64,000 nt of DNA from Nonomuraea dietziae (GCF_014195505.1 NZ_JACIBV010000001.1:7130001-7194000); one strand, 5' to 3'; shown: positions 6,815 to 14,817, numbered from the stretch's first letter. The notes: generated from the sequence alone by a model not told the origin. Program-made: numbers and translations.

Positions 6815-8184
6815 GGGTGACGCTCGTCTCGGAGGGGACCTACCCCTTCGCCATGGGCGGCGTGAGCGTGTGGATGGACCAGCTCATCCGCGGCATGTCC
6901 GACTACAGCTGGGACGTCGTCACGCTGACCGTCGACGGGACCGAGCGCTCGCTGTGGGAGCGGCCCGGCAACCTCGCGACCGTGACCGCGCTCCCGCTGT
7001 GGGGGCAGCAGGCCAGGAGGAGCGCTCCCGTCCCGCCGTCCTACGCGGAGTTCCTGCGACTCATCCTCACGCCCGCGGTGATGGGGCAGGGCAGCGCCGC
7101 CTTCCTGGCCGCGCTCGAAGACCTGTCGCGGTGCGAGGACCTGCTCGGCGCGCTGACCGGCGCGCGGGGGCTCACGCTGCTCATGGACAGCTGGTACGGC
7201 CATCGCATGGACGGCATCAACCTGGCCGACGCCATCACCGCGGCCCATCTGCTCGGCCACATGCTGCGCCCGCTCACCGAGCCGCCCGTCCGCTCCGACC
7301 TGACGCACGTGGCGATGAACGGGCTGAGCATGCTGGTCGCCATGGCGGCCAAATGGCGGTACGGCACGCCGATCGTCCTGTCCGAGCACGGCGTCTACCT
7401 GCGCGAGCGCTACCTGCAGTACCTCACGGAGCCGGCCTCGCACGCCGTACGCGTGCTGCTGCTGAGCTTCTTCAGGCGGCTGGCGGGCGCGTCGTACGCC
7501 ATCGCCGACAGGATCGCCCCGCACTCCTCCTACAACAAGCGCTGGCAGCTGAGGGGCGGCGCCGACGACGAGCGGATCAGGGTGATGTACAACGGCGTGG
7601 ACCCCGACGACTTCCCCGTGGCGAAGGGGGAGCCCGAGGCGCCGACGCTGGTGTTCATGGGCAGGATCGACCCGCTCAAGGACATCCACACGCTGATCCG
7701 CGCCTTCGCGGTCGTCAGGGACAAGCTCCCCGACGCGAGATTACGGATCTTCGGAGGGGTGCCCGACGGCAACGAGTCGTACCAGGCGAGCTGCGAGGCG
7801 CTGGTCGGCGAGCTGGGTCTGGAGGGTGCGGCGATCTTCGAGGGCAGGGTCGCCTCACCGCTCGAGGCCTACCACGCCGGGCACGTCGTGGCGCTGACCA
7901 GCATCTCGGAGGGCTTTCCCTACACCGTGGTCGAGGCGATGGCCTGCGGCAGGCCGGTGGTGTGCACGAATGTCGGCGGCGTCTCCGAGGCGGTGGCGGG
8001 AGCGGGCTACGTCGTCGCGCCGCGCGATCACCGGGCCGTCGCCGAGGCCGCGCTGCGGCTGCTGACCGACCCTCCGCTCAGGCGCAGGCTCGGCACGCTG
8101 GCCAGGTCGCGCGTCATGGAGAGGTTCACGCTCCGGCAGTCGCTCGCCGACTACCGCCACGTCTACAGGGAGGTCGTGCCGTGA
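6811..8184 (+). CDS. pelF: PelF-like GT4 glycosyltransferase
   Basis: 457 residues. EGTYPFAMGGVSVWMDQLI at the N-terminus and SEHGVYLRERYLQYL mid-protein are hallmarks of PelF (DUF3492 plus GT4). The C-terminal Rossmann half has FMGRIDPLKDIHTLIRAF and SEGFPYTVVEAMACGRPVV, the nucleotide-sugar-binding E-x7-E region. PelF polymerises UDP-GalNAc/GlcNAc-type sugars on the cytoplasmic face. The gene starts inside the deacetylase stop codon and ends inside the next start (GTGA), so the genes are translationally coupled. Codon 311 (bases 7741-7743, GCG AGA TTA CGG) is a TTA leucine codon, rare in such genomes and a possible bldA control point. Confidence 0.88.
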   Translation: MRVTLVSEGTYPFAMGGVSVWMDQLIRGMSDYSWDVVTLTVDGTERSLWERPGNLATVTALPLWGQQARRSAPVPPSYAEFLRLILTPAVMGQGSAAFLAALEDLSRCEDLLGALTGARGLTLLMDSWYGHRMDGINLADAITAAHLLGHMLRPLTEPPVRSDLTHVAMNGLSMLVAMAAKWRYGTPIVLSEHGVYLRERYLQYLTEPASHAVRVLLLSFFRRLAGASYAIADRIAPHSSYNKRWQLRGGADDERIRVMYNGVDPDDFPVAKGEPEAPTLVFMGRIDPLKDIHTLIRAFAVVRDKLPDARLRIFGGVPDGNESYQASCEALVGELGLEGAAIFEGRVASPLEAYHAGHVVALTSISEGFPYTVVEAMACGRPVVCTNVGGVSEAVAGAGYVVAPRDHRAVAEAALRLLTDPPLRRRLGTLARSRVMERFTLRQSLADYRHVYREVVP

Positions 8185-9509
8185 AGATCATCGTCGAGCC
8201 GATCGACGAGCTGGTCGAGCAGCTGCGGCCCAGGCTGGCCAGGGCGGTCGAGCCGCTGCAGGTGGCCGCGGCGCTGGAGTCGGAGGGGCTCAACGACAAG
8301 CTGGCGCGCGAGCGCTACGGCCATGCCGACGTCTTCTCCCTCGCCGAGAGCGTCTACGCGCGGCTCGTCAGAGCCGAGCCCGCGCCGCCCGCCGAGGCCG
8401 GCCGCGACACCACCTGGCGCTCGCTCGTCCACGGGCCGCTCTACGCCATGCCCGCCGCGCTGCTGCCCGCCGTGACGGCGCTGGTCGGAGTCGAGTCGCT
8501 GATGCCCGGTCTCGTCGTGACGACGGGGATCGGGTGGGTGCTCGGCTCGGTGCTGTCGCGGCTGGCCTACGGCCTGACCGGGCTCGGCGCGCCGGCCTCC
8601 GCGGCCATGACGCTGCGCAGGGGGCTGGTCCTCGGGGTGATCGTGGCGGGCGGCACGGCGCTGCTGTGGGGGCCGGTGTCGATGGTCGTGCTGGCCGTCG
8701 CGCAGCTGACCTTCCAGGTGTGCTCGGGGATCCTGCTGTTCCACCGGCGCGAGGGGCTGCTCGCGCTGCTGATGCTGCCCGCCACCGTGGCGGGAGCCGG
8801 CTACGTGGTCGTGGGCGAGCCGGTCGTCGCGCTCGTCGCCGTGGCGCTGGGCGTGCTGTCCATCGGCGCGGTGGCGTGCGCGGCCGTCCTGCTGACCAGG
8901 CACGGCAGGCCGGAGCGGCCGGTCAGGGGGCAGTTCACCGCGGACCTGGCGCTCGCGCTGGTCTACAGCGCGCTGACAGCCGGCTTCCTGCTGCTGGCTG
9001 AGGGAGCCTACGTCGTCTCCAGGCCCGACCTGGCGGTCGCGGGCGCGGGCCTGGTGCTCGGGATGGGTGTGCTCGAATGGCGGGCGCACCGCTTCGAGTC
9101 GGCGGTGCGGGGCGTGGTCAGGCAGGTGTGCTACCCGGTGGAGTTCACCGCCCAGGGGCACAGGCTGCTGCTGCGCGGCCTGCTCTGCTGCCTCGCCGCG
9201 CTGACCTGCCTCACCGTCGCCGTGCTGGCGATGACCGAGGTGAGCCTGCAGGGCGTGGTGATGGCCGCCGCGCACGTGGTGCTCGGCGGCGCCTACTTCG
9301 TGGCCTTCCTGCTGGCCAACCAGGGCAGGCTGGTCGAGCTCTGCCTGGCGCAGGGCGCGGCGCTGCTGGTGCACCAGGGCGCGGGGCCGCTGCTGCCGGA
9401 GGGCCCGCTGGCCGACGTGCTGCTGTTCCTCGCCGCCTGCCTGCTGTTGCTGTCGCTGCTGCTGGCCCTGATGTCCGGCAGCCTCAAGGACGTGTGGCAC
9501 TACCGCTGA
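8181..9509 (+). CDS. Polytopic membrane protein, PelG-like by position and topology
   Basis: 442 residues from GTG 8181, which overlaps the PelF stop by 4 bp. The first 75 residues are soluble and carry LQVAAALESEGLNDKLARERYG. About 11-12 hydrophobic helices follow, from GPLYAMPAALLPAVTALVG to LADVLLFLAACLLLLSLLLALM, with a cytoplasmic loop of basic residues (EWRAHRFESAVRGVVRQV) in the middle. Canonical PelG is a 12-helix MOP-type membrane protein paired with PelF, so this is the obvious transporter/synthase partner. Sequence similarity to PelG could not be confirmed by eye. It may be a distinct actinobacterial family. Confidence 0.7.
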   Translation: MKIIVEPIDELVEQLRPRLARAVEPLQVAAALESEGLNDKLARERYGHADVFSLAESVYARLVRAEPAPPAEAGRDTTWRSLVHGPLYAMPAALLPAVTALVGVESLMPGLVVTTGIGWVLGSVLSRLAYGLTGLGAPASAAMTLRRGLVLGVIVAGGTALLWGPVSMVVLAVAQLTFQVCSGILLFHRREGLLALLMLPATVAGAGYVVVGEPVVALVAVALGVLSIGAVACAAVLLTRHGRPERPVRGQFTADLALALVYSALTAGFLLLAEGAYVVSRPDLAVAGAGLVLGMGVLEWRAHRFESAVRGVVRQVCYPVEFTAQGHRLLLRGLLCCLAALTCLTVAVLAMTEVSLQGVVMAAAHVVLGGAYFVAFLLANQGRLVELCLAQGAALLVHQGAGPLLPEGPLADVLLFLAACLLLLSLLLALMSGSLKDVWHYR

Positions 9510-9519
9510 AGGAGCGCGC

Positions 9520-10212
9520 GTGAGATCCCCGATCTGTTTCTACTACGGCGACGGACGGCTCGACCGCCTCGCCGCCTACGAGAAGGTCGTCCTGCAGGCC
9601 GACTTCTACACCCCCGAGCAGCTGGCCGTCCTCAAGGGTCAGGACGTGCACACGCTCGGCTACCTGTCGCTGTCGGAGGACGTCGGCCCGCCCGCGCCAT
9701 GGCAGCGGGCCGAGCGCAACCCCGACTGGGGCGGCGCGTTCGTGCACGTGGGCGACCCCGGCTGGGTCACCCACGTGGTGGAGCAGGCCAAGGCGGCGAT
9801 CGCCACCGGCTTCACCGGGCTCTTCCTCGACACGCTCAACCTCGAGCAGACCTTCCCGGAGGACCTGCCCCACCTGCTCGCCCTCATCGCCGCGATCAGG
9901 GAGGAGGCGGGGCCCGACTACCTGCTGGCCAACAGGGGCTTCGCGCTGCTGCCCAGGATGGCCGAGCTGGTGGACGGCGTGCTGTTCGAGTCGTTCTCGG
10001 CCCGCTGGGTCGACACCGAGACCTACGCGCCGTGGCCCGACGACGTGCTGGAGGTGCACGCCACGGTGGCCGAGCACCTCCTGGAGTACGACCTGGACCT
10101 CTACGCGCTCGACTACGCCGACACCGCCGAGCTGGCCGACTTCGCCCACCGCAGGGCGGCGGAGTACGGCATGCTCTGCTTCGTCAGCGACCGCGTGCTG
10201 TCGAGGGCGTAG
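9520..10212 (+). CDS. GH114 family endo-alpha-1,4-polygalactosaminidase-like protein
   Basis: 230 residues from GTG 9520 with AAGGAG upstream. The TIM-barrel pattern of GH114 is visible: FYYGDGRLDRLAAYEKVVLQ at the start, GYLSLSEDV, then GFTGLFLDTLNLEQ with the conserved aspartate, LLANRGFALLPRMAELVDGVLFESFS with the conserved glutamate, and a final YALDYADT. GH114 enzymes (the PelA hydrolase domain, fungal Ega3) cut alpha-1,4-linked galactosamine polymers. No signal peptide is seen, which is odd for a polymer hydrolase and suggests a cytoplasmic or co-exported role. It is the last gene of the operon, and its 3' end overlaps the convergent beta-helix gene by 29 bp. Confidence 0.85.
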   Translation: MRSPICFYYGDGRLDRLAAYEKVVLQADFYTPEQLAVLKGQDVHTLGYLSLSEDVGPPAPWQRAERNPDWGGAFVHVGDPGWVTHVVEQAKAAIATGFTGLFLDTLNLEQTFPEDLPHLLALIAAIREEAGPDYLLANRGFALLPRMAELVDGVLFESFSARWVDTETYAPWPDDVLEVHATVAEHLLEYDLDLYALDYADTAELADFAHRRAAEYGMLCFVSDRVLSRA

Positions 10213-11887
10213 GGCGGATGCCCGCGCCCGCCACGATGGCGGCCACGCCCGGGTCGTCGTCGAACGCCTGCTGGGCGAGGGTCGTGTTGCCGGAGAGCGT
10301 CACGCCCTCAGGGGCCTGGCCGGGGTCGGCGTCCCAGAAGTTGCCCGTGAAGGTGACGTGCTCCAGCGGCGGCGACACGTTCAGCACCACGGGAGCGTCG
10401 GCCCGATGGACGACGTTGCCCTGCACGGTGACCCACGCGGCTCCGTAGTCGGTGTAGAGGCCGAAGTTGTAGGGAGTGATCGTGTCGCGGACGACGTTGC
10501 CGCGGATCAGCGCACCGGTGTCCCGCGAGAGGCCCTGGCTGCCCGAGACGTAGATGCCGCCGCCGTCGGCCAGCACCTGCATCGTGTCGTGCACCAGGTT
10601 GTCGAGCACCTGGGCGCCGCGCCCCTCGTAGACCACGATGCCCGCGTGCGGCACGTCGTTGACCTCGTTGTGCGACAGGACGGTGTCGCGGGTGCCGGAC
10701 AGCAGGATGGCCGGTGAGCCGTGGTAGTCGCGCCCGATGTGGTGGACGTGGGTGTTCTCGATCCGATGGCGCAGCGCGCCCGAGCCGATGACCACGCCGC
10801 CGCCCGACACGTCGTCGACCACGCTGTCGCGCACCACGTTGTCCGCGCCTTCGCCGCGGAACTCCAGCGCCACCCCGCCCATGCGGGTGAACCTGCAGCC
10901 CTCCAGCGTGACCCTGGAGGCGCTCTCGAAGATCACGTTCCCGGGCATGGCCGCGGGGTCGCCTGGGACGGTGACCTGTCCCTGCCCTTCGGCGAAGGTG
11001 ACCGTCTGGAGCAGGCCGCCGTCGTAGTAGCCGTTGCCGTGGTAGTGCAGGAAACCCTCGGGGGCGCTGGGCCGCAGCCAGGTCGCGTCGGCGAAGGTGA
11101 TGCCGAGGAAGGAGACGTCGTGCACGTCCACGGCGTGCAGCAGCGTCTCCAGCACCGGCGCCACCACCTCGCCGAGGTCCTCGCCCGGCAGCGGCAGGTA
11201 GTGCAGGACCCCGCCGGCCAGGGCGAAGGAGCCCTCCGTCAGGAAGGCGGGGCTGTTCTCCGCGGAGGTCGGGGCGTCGGCGCCGTTCGACTCCCCGGCG
11301 CCGGGGCCGTCCCAGGAGATGATCGAGTGGTAGAGCCGCGCCGCCCAGCCGAAGGCCGGCTGCGCCATGGTGACGGTGGCCGAGCGGTCGTCGCCCGAGA
11401 TCCGCGCCACCGGGCAGCGCGCCTCGGACCACGGATAGGCGCCCCTGTAGACGAACTCCACCTCGCCCTGCCACGAGGCTGGAGCGGGGTCGTCGGTGAC
11501 GTAGCCGGTCTCGGTCCTGGTCAGGCGGTGATCGAGGGTGATGGCCGCGCGGGCGGCGCGCCGCCCCGAGACGTAGAGCTGGCGGGTGGCGAGGCCGGGG
11601 ACCTCGGCCCTGTGGACGCCGTCGTCGTCCCTGCGCCAGCCGGTGACCGGCCGTCCTCCGCTGATGACGACGCTCTCCTGCTCGGCGGTGCCGTAGCCGT
11701 GGGCCTGGTAGACCACGCCGGAGTCGGCGGCCGAGAGCCTGAGCGGCTGGGTGAGCCGGTGGACGCCGGCCCTGAGGCTCACCACGGTGCCGGGCTCGGC
11801 CGCCGCGCGGGCCCGCTCCAGCGTCGCGAACGGCCGCTCCTGCGTGCCGGGACCTGAGTCGTCGCCTGCCGGATCAACGAAAAGCAT
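10184..11887 (-). CDS. Right-handed parallel beta-helix protein (polysaccharide-lyase-like)
   Basis: 567 residues from ATG 11887, with GAGGA 8 bp upstream. The N-terminus FVDPAGDDSGPGTQERPFATLERARAAA is the DUF1565/pectate-lyase-like opening that precedes a beta-helix. The middle and C-terminal parts are repeated short strands (NVIFESASRVTLEGCRF, NTHVHHIGRDYHGSPAILL, NEVNDVPHAGIVVYEG, GNVVRDTITPYNFGLYTDYG) typical of glycoside hydrolases or lyases with this fold. No signal peptide is evident, so the cellular site is unclear. It is divergent from a TetR gene and convergent with GH114. It may act on the same carbohydrate, but that is inference from position only. Confidence 0.8.
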   Translation of the reverse strand: MLFVDPAGDDSGPGTQERPFATLERARAAAEPGTVVSLRAGVHRLTQPLRLSAADSGVVYQAHGYGTAEQESVVISGGRPVTGWRRDDDGVHRAEVPGLATRQLYVSGRRAARAAITLDHRLTRTETGYVTDDPAPASWQGEVEFVYRGAYPWSEARCPVARISGDDRSATVTMAQPAFGWAARLYHSIISWDGPGAGESNGADAPTSAENSPAFLTEGSFALAGGVLHYLPLPGEDLGEVVAPVLETLLHAVDVHDVSFLGITFADATWLRPSAPEGFLHYHGNGYYDGGLLQTVTFAEGQGQVTVPGDPAAMPGNVIFESASRVTLEGCRFTRMGGVALEFRGEGADNVVRDSVVDDVSGGGVVIGSGALRHRIENTHVHHIGRDYHGSPAILLSGTRDTVLSHNEVNDVPHAGIVVYEGRGAQVLDNLVHDTMQVLADGGGIYVSGSQGLSRDTGALIRGNVVRDTITPYNFGLYTDYGAAWVTVQGNVVHRADAPVVLNVSPPLEHVTFTGNFWDADPGQAPEGVTLSGNTTLAQQAFDDDPGVAAIVAGAGIRPTPSTARGR

Positions 11888-11900
11888 GGGGGAGTCCTCT

Positions 11901-11936
11901 CGCGTGTATGGTGTACACATCTGGTATACAGCATAG
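11901..11936. promoter_or_regulatory. Divergent promoter/operator between beta-helix gene and TetR gene
   Basis: Two related blocks, TGGTGTACACAT (11909-11920) and TGGTATACAGCAT (11922-11934), form a direct repeat. Each contains a short perfect palindrome (GTGTACAC 11911-11918 and GTATAC 11924-11929). They sit between the divergent starts at 11887 and 11955 and are likely bound by the TetR protein encoded at 11955. Confidence 0.55.
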
Positions 11937-11954
11937 ACAGGGAGGGAGGTCAAG

Positions 11955-12773
11955 TTGAGTGATCCTGAGCGCAGTACAGAGCTGCTGTGGGGCGAGAGGT
12001 CCAGGAGCGGCCTCAGTCTGGAGCGGATCGTGCGCGCCGCGATCGAGCTGGCCGACGCCGAGGGCCTGGCCGCCGTCTCCATGCGGAGGGTCGCCGAGCG
12101 GCTCGGCTTCACCACCATGTCGCTGTATCGTCACGTGCCGGGCAAGGCCGAGCTGGTCGACCTCATGTGCGACGAGGTGATGGGCGAGACGGCCGGCGAG
12201 GACACGCGGCCGCGCGACGGCTGGCGGGCGGAGCTGGATGGGTGGGCGCGCGCCGACCTGGCGCTCCACCGGCGCCATCCGTGGCTGGTCGAGGCCGCGC
12301 ACTCCAGGCGGGTGCCGGGGCCGAACGCGCTGGCGGGCTTCGAGTGGGCGCTGGAGGTGGTGTCGAGGACAGGGCTGCCGCACGCGCAGGTGGTGGCCGT
12401 GGTGACCCTCGTCGGCGGCTTCGTCGAGAGCGCCGCCAGGCAGATGGCTCAGCGGATGCGCACCGAGCGGCGCACGGGCGTGAGCGAGGAGGAGTGGTGG
12501 GGTGCGCGCGACTCGCTCTTCCAGCACATGGACAGGTATCCGACGCTGAGCCGCATCTACGAGGAGGGTGGCTACGACGCCCCTCTCGACCCGTTCGAGT
12601 TCGGCCTGCAGCGGGTGCTCGATGGCATCGAGGCGCTCATCCGTGATGAAACACGTGACGAAAATCGGTGTGCGGTATGCGGGAAGGCCCTCGACGAGAT
12701 AAGTAAGGGCAGGCCGCGAGACTACTGCTCCCGCGCCTGCCAGCAGCGCGCCTACCGCATGCGCAAGGGCTAG
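11955..12773 (+). CDS. TetR family regulator with C-terminal zinc-ribbon-like tail
   Basis: 272 residues from TTG 11955, chosen because GGGAGGGAGGT lies just upstream. The HTH region is LSLERIVRAAIELADAEGL plus MRRVAERLGFTTMSLYRHVPGKAEL, a TetR class-C-type DNA-binding domain. A TetR_C ligand domain runs to about residue 225. The last 45 residues are unusual: CAVCGKALDE then RDYCSRACQQRAYRM, a CxxC...CxxxC pattern as in short zinc-binding FCS-like modules of actinobacteria. The tail could add metal or redox sensing or a second DNA contact. It diverges from the beta-helix gene and overlaps the deaminase gene by the 4-bp palindrome CTAG, which gives both stop codons. Confidence 0.88.
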   Translation: MSDPERSTELLWGERSRSGLSLERIVRAAIELADAEGLAAVSMRRVAERLGFTTMSLYRHVPGKAELVDLMCDEVMGETAGEDTRPRDGWRAELDGWARADLALHRRHPWLVEAAHSRRVPGPNALAGFEWALEVVSRTGLPHAQVVAVVTLVGGFVESAARQMAQRMRTERRTGVSEEEWWGARDSLFQHMDRYPTLSRIYEEGGYDAPLDPFEFGLQRVLDGIEALIRDETRDENRCAVCGKALDEISKGRPRDYCSRACQQRAYRMRKG

Positions 12774-13681
12774 AAGGCGAAGGCCGCCTCGAAGGAGTTG
12801 CGGGCCAGCTGGTCGAGCTGGGCCTCGCTCATCCCCAGCTGCTCCCGCAGCGCCCGGTAGTTGTCCTCGACGTACCCGCCGAAGTAGGCGGGGTCGTCGG
12901 AGTTCACGGTGACGAGCAGGCCCTCGTCCAGCATGGCCGGCAGGTTGTGGTCGCGCAGCGAGGGCACCGCGCGCAGCCGGACGTTCGACAGGGGGCAGAC
13001 GGTGAGCGGGATCCGCTCCTCGCGCAACCTCGCCACCAGCGACGGGTCCTCCATCGCCCTGATCCCGTGGTCGACCCGCTCCACGCGCAGGACGTCGAGC
13101 GCCTCCCACACGTAGTCGGGCCCGCCCTCCTCGCCCGCGTGCGCCACCCTGTGCAGCCCCTCGCCCGCGGCGATGTCGAAGACCCTGCGGTACAGCGAGG
13201 GCGGGTGGCCCACCTCCGCCGAGTCGAGCCCGACCCCGATGAACTGCTCCCTGTACGGCAGCGCCGCCCTGAGCACCTCCTCGGCCTCCTCCGGCCCCCT
13301 GTCGCGCAGGAAGCACATGATCAGCGCGGCCGGGATGTCGCTGTCCTTTAGCGCCGCGTGCAGCCCGCCGAAGACCACCTCGAGCGGCACGCCCCTGATC
13401 AGGTGCGCCTGCGGGTCGAAGAAGATCTCCGCGTGCTGCACGCCCGAGCGCTTGAGATAGGCGGTGGCCAGGTCGTAGAAGTCCTGCTCGGTCCGCAGGA
13501 CGGCCATGTTCTCGTAGTAGATGTCGAGAAAGGACTGCAGGTTCACGAAGTGGTAGCGGGCCCTGATGGCCTCCACGTCGAAGGTGGGCAGCTCGACCCT
13601 GTTGCGCCTGGCGAGCTCGACGACGAGCTCGGGCTCGAGGGTGCCTTCGATGTGCAGGTGGAGTTCAGCTTTCGGCCGCAT
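12770..13681 (-). CDS. Adenosine/adenine deaminase family protein
   Basis: 303 residues from ATG 13681. The metal-binding motif ELHLHIEGTLEPELVVELARRN near residue 5 has the ELH-H-EGTLEP form typical of the adenine deaminase branch instead of the HVHLDG of true adenosine deaminases. Further motifs are VGLDSAEVGHP, HAGEEGG, VDHGIRAMED and TVCPLSNVRL followed by VTVNSDDPAYFGG, giving the full set of zinc ligands and catalytic His/Asp. It catalyses hydrolytic deamination of adenine or adenosine in purine salvage. It sits alone, convergent with the TetR gene. Confidence 0.88.
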   Translation of the reverse strand: MRPKAELHLHIEGTLEPELVVELARRNRVELPTFDVEAIRARYHFVNLQSFLDIYYENMAVLRTEQDFYDLATAYLKRSGVQHAEIFFDPQAHLIRGVPLEVVFGGLHAALKDSDIPAALIMCFLRDRGPEEAEEVLRAALPYREQFIGVGLDSAEVGHPPSLYRRVFDIAAGEGLHRVAHAGEEGGPDYVWEALDVLRVERVDHGIRAMEDPSLVARLREERIPLTVCPLSNVRLRAVPSLRDHNLPAMLDEGLLVTVNSDDPAYFGGYVEDNYRALREQLGMSEAQLDQLARNSFEAAFAF

Positions 13682-13792
13682 GGGATCGAGTAAACCCGAG
13701 GGACGGCGGGGCGGGTATCGTGCAAACCTCCCAACTCTCGCCATACGACCTGGGGAAACAGCCATGAGAGTGGCCGACCTGCTCGCGCGTGC

Positions 13793-14090
13793 ATGACGGT
13801 CCTGCGCAAGGTCGCCGTCCCCACGGCCATGCCGGCCGTCTTCGCCTCGGCGCGGATCTCCGTGCCGGCCTCGATCATCGGCGCCCTCATCGCCGAATGG
13901 CTGACGACGGGCGAGGGGATCGGCGCGGAGATCCTCCGGGCGATCGGCGGGTTCCGCTACGACGAGGTGTGGACGGACATCGTGGTCGTCACGGGGGTGT
14001 CGTTCCTGGCGTACGCGGTGGTGGGCGTCATCGAGTCCCTCGTCCTGGCCCGCTTCTCCGACGACCCCTGCGCGCGTCGCGCTGAGAGAG
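13793..14090 (+). pseudogene. Remnant of an ABC transporter permease (SsuC/TauC-type C-terminus)
   Basis: The frame beginning MTVLRKVAVPTAMPAVFASA and continuing VPASIIGALIAEWLTTGEGI, then VSFLAYAVVGVIESLVL is the last 90 or so residues of a binding-protein-dependent permease. It includes the EAA-like loop next to conserved VPTAMP. The N-terminal two thirds are missing, and after about 14090 the frame reads as antisense-like noise. No ATPase or binding-protein gene adjoins it. A 10-codon ORF (ATG 13764) overlaps its ATG by the sequence ATGA but shows nothing recognisable. It is most likely a decayed relic of a nitrate/sulfonate/taurine-type transporter. Confidence 0.65.
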
Positions 14091-14135
14091 CCGCCTGTAG
14101 GGTCTGCGCATCGCAGTCGAGGCCGGGAGGCGCAG

Positions 14136-14744
14136 GTGAGGAGAGACTGGGCGTGGGCCCTCGGCATCCCGCTGTCGGTCATCGCGTGCGCCTGGGTGGC
14201 GTTGAACCCGTGGCTGTTCTGGCCGGGGATCGTCGTGGGAACGCTGCTCTGCTTCATGGCGTGGATCGTGACCTCGATGCCGCACGACCGGCATGGGCCC
14301 GGCGTGCTGGCGATGTTCGGCGCCTTCGCCCTCCTGCTGTTCGCCGGGTCCGCGGCGTACGAGGCAGCGATGCGGGCGTACGGCGTGCGCGCCGACGTCG
14401 TGGTGGTGGCGGTGGAGCACAGGGAGAACGACGGGGGTGCCGACTGGGAGTGCCAGGTGGCGCGGCTCGACGGCACGGCACTGCCGTACACGCTGACCGA
14501 GGCGACGGGGTGCGGCGAGGAGCTGGCGCGCGGCCGGCACGTCCGGGTGGTGGAGGACCCGCTGGGCTGGCTGCGCCCGAGGCTGGACGAGCCGCCGACC
14601 TTCTCGGCGGCGACCCAGCTGGGAGTCGCGGGTGGCGTCACGGTAGGCGTCGCCGCCTCGATCCTGTGGGGGCGGTCGCGCCCTCGGCCCGGTCGGGGAG
14701 CGTCCGTCGGGAGGGGCTCGTCAACCGGTCCATACCAGTATTGA
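14136..14744 (+). CDS. Hypothetical membrane protein
   Basis: 202 residues from GTG 14136. Two or three N-terminal hydrophobic helices (WALGIPLSVIACAWVAL, PWLFWPGIVVGTLLCFMAWIV, GVLAMFGAFALLLFAGSAAY) are followed by a soluble domain. That domain has two cysteines (WECQVARLD and GCGEELARG) and a late hydrophobic stretch (TQLGVAGGVTVGVAASILWG). No family was recognised. The C-terminal coding end overlaps a predicted DasR-like site for the next gene. Confidence 0.65.
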   Translation: MRRDWAWALGIPLSVIACAWVALNPWLFWPGIVVGTLLCFMAWIVTSMPHDRHGPGVLAMFGAFALLLFAGSAAYEAAMRAYGVRADVVVVAVEHRENDGGADWECQVARLDGTALPYTLTEATGCGEELARGRHVRVVEDPLGWLRPRLDEPPTFSAATQLGVAGGVTVGVAASILWGRSRPRPGRGASVGRGSSTGPYQY

Positions 14745-14770
14745 CCGGGCGGCACCCGGGTGATCTCATA
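14724..14770 (+). promoter_or_regulatory. DasR-like dre operator and probable promoter of the GH84 gene
   Basis: ACCGGTCCATACCAGT at 14724-14739 matches 13 of 16 positions of the Streptomyces dre palindrome ACTGGTCTAGACCAGT. A TTGACC -35 hexamer follows at 14741-14746, with a weak -10 around 14764-14771. DasR is the GntR-type repressor of chitin and N-acetylglucosamine utilisation. A site in front of an N-acetylglucosaminidase gene is exactly what its regulon predicts. Confidence 0.65.
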
Positions 14771-14817
14771 TGAGCAATCCTGCACCCTTTAAGGGTGGAT
14801 TGCGCATAGGAGGACGA

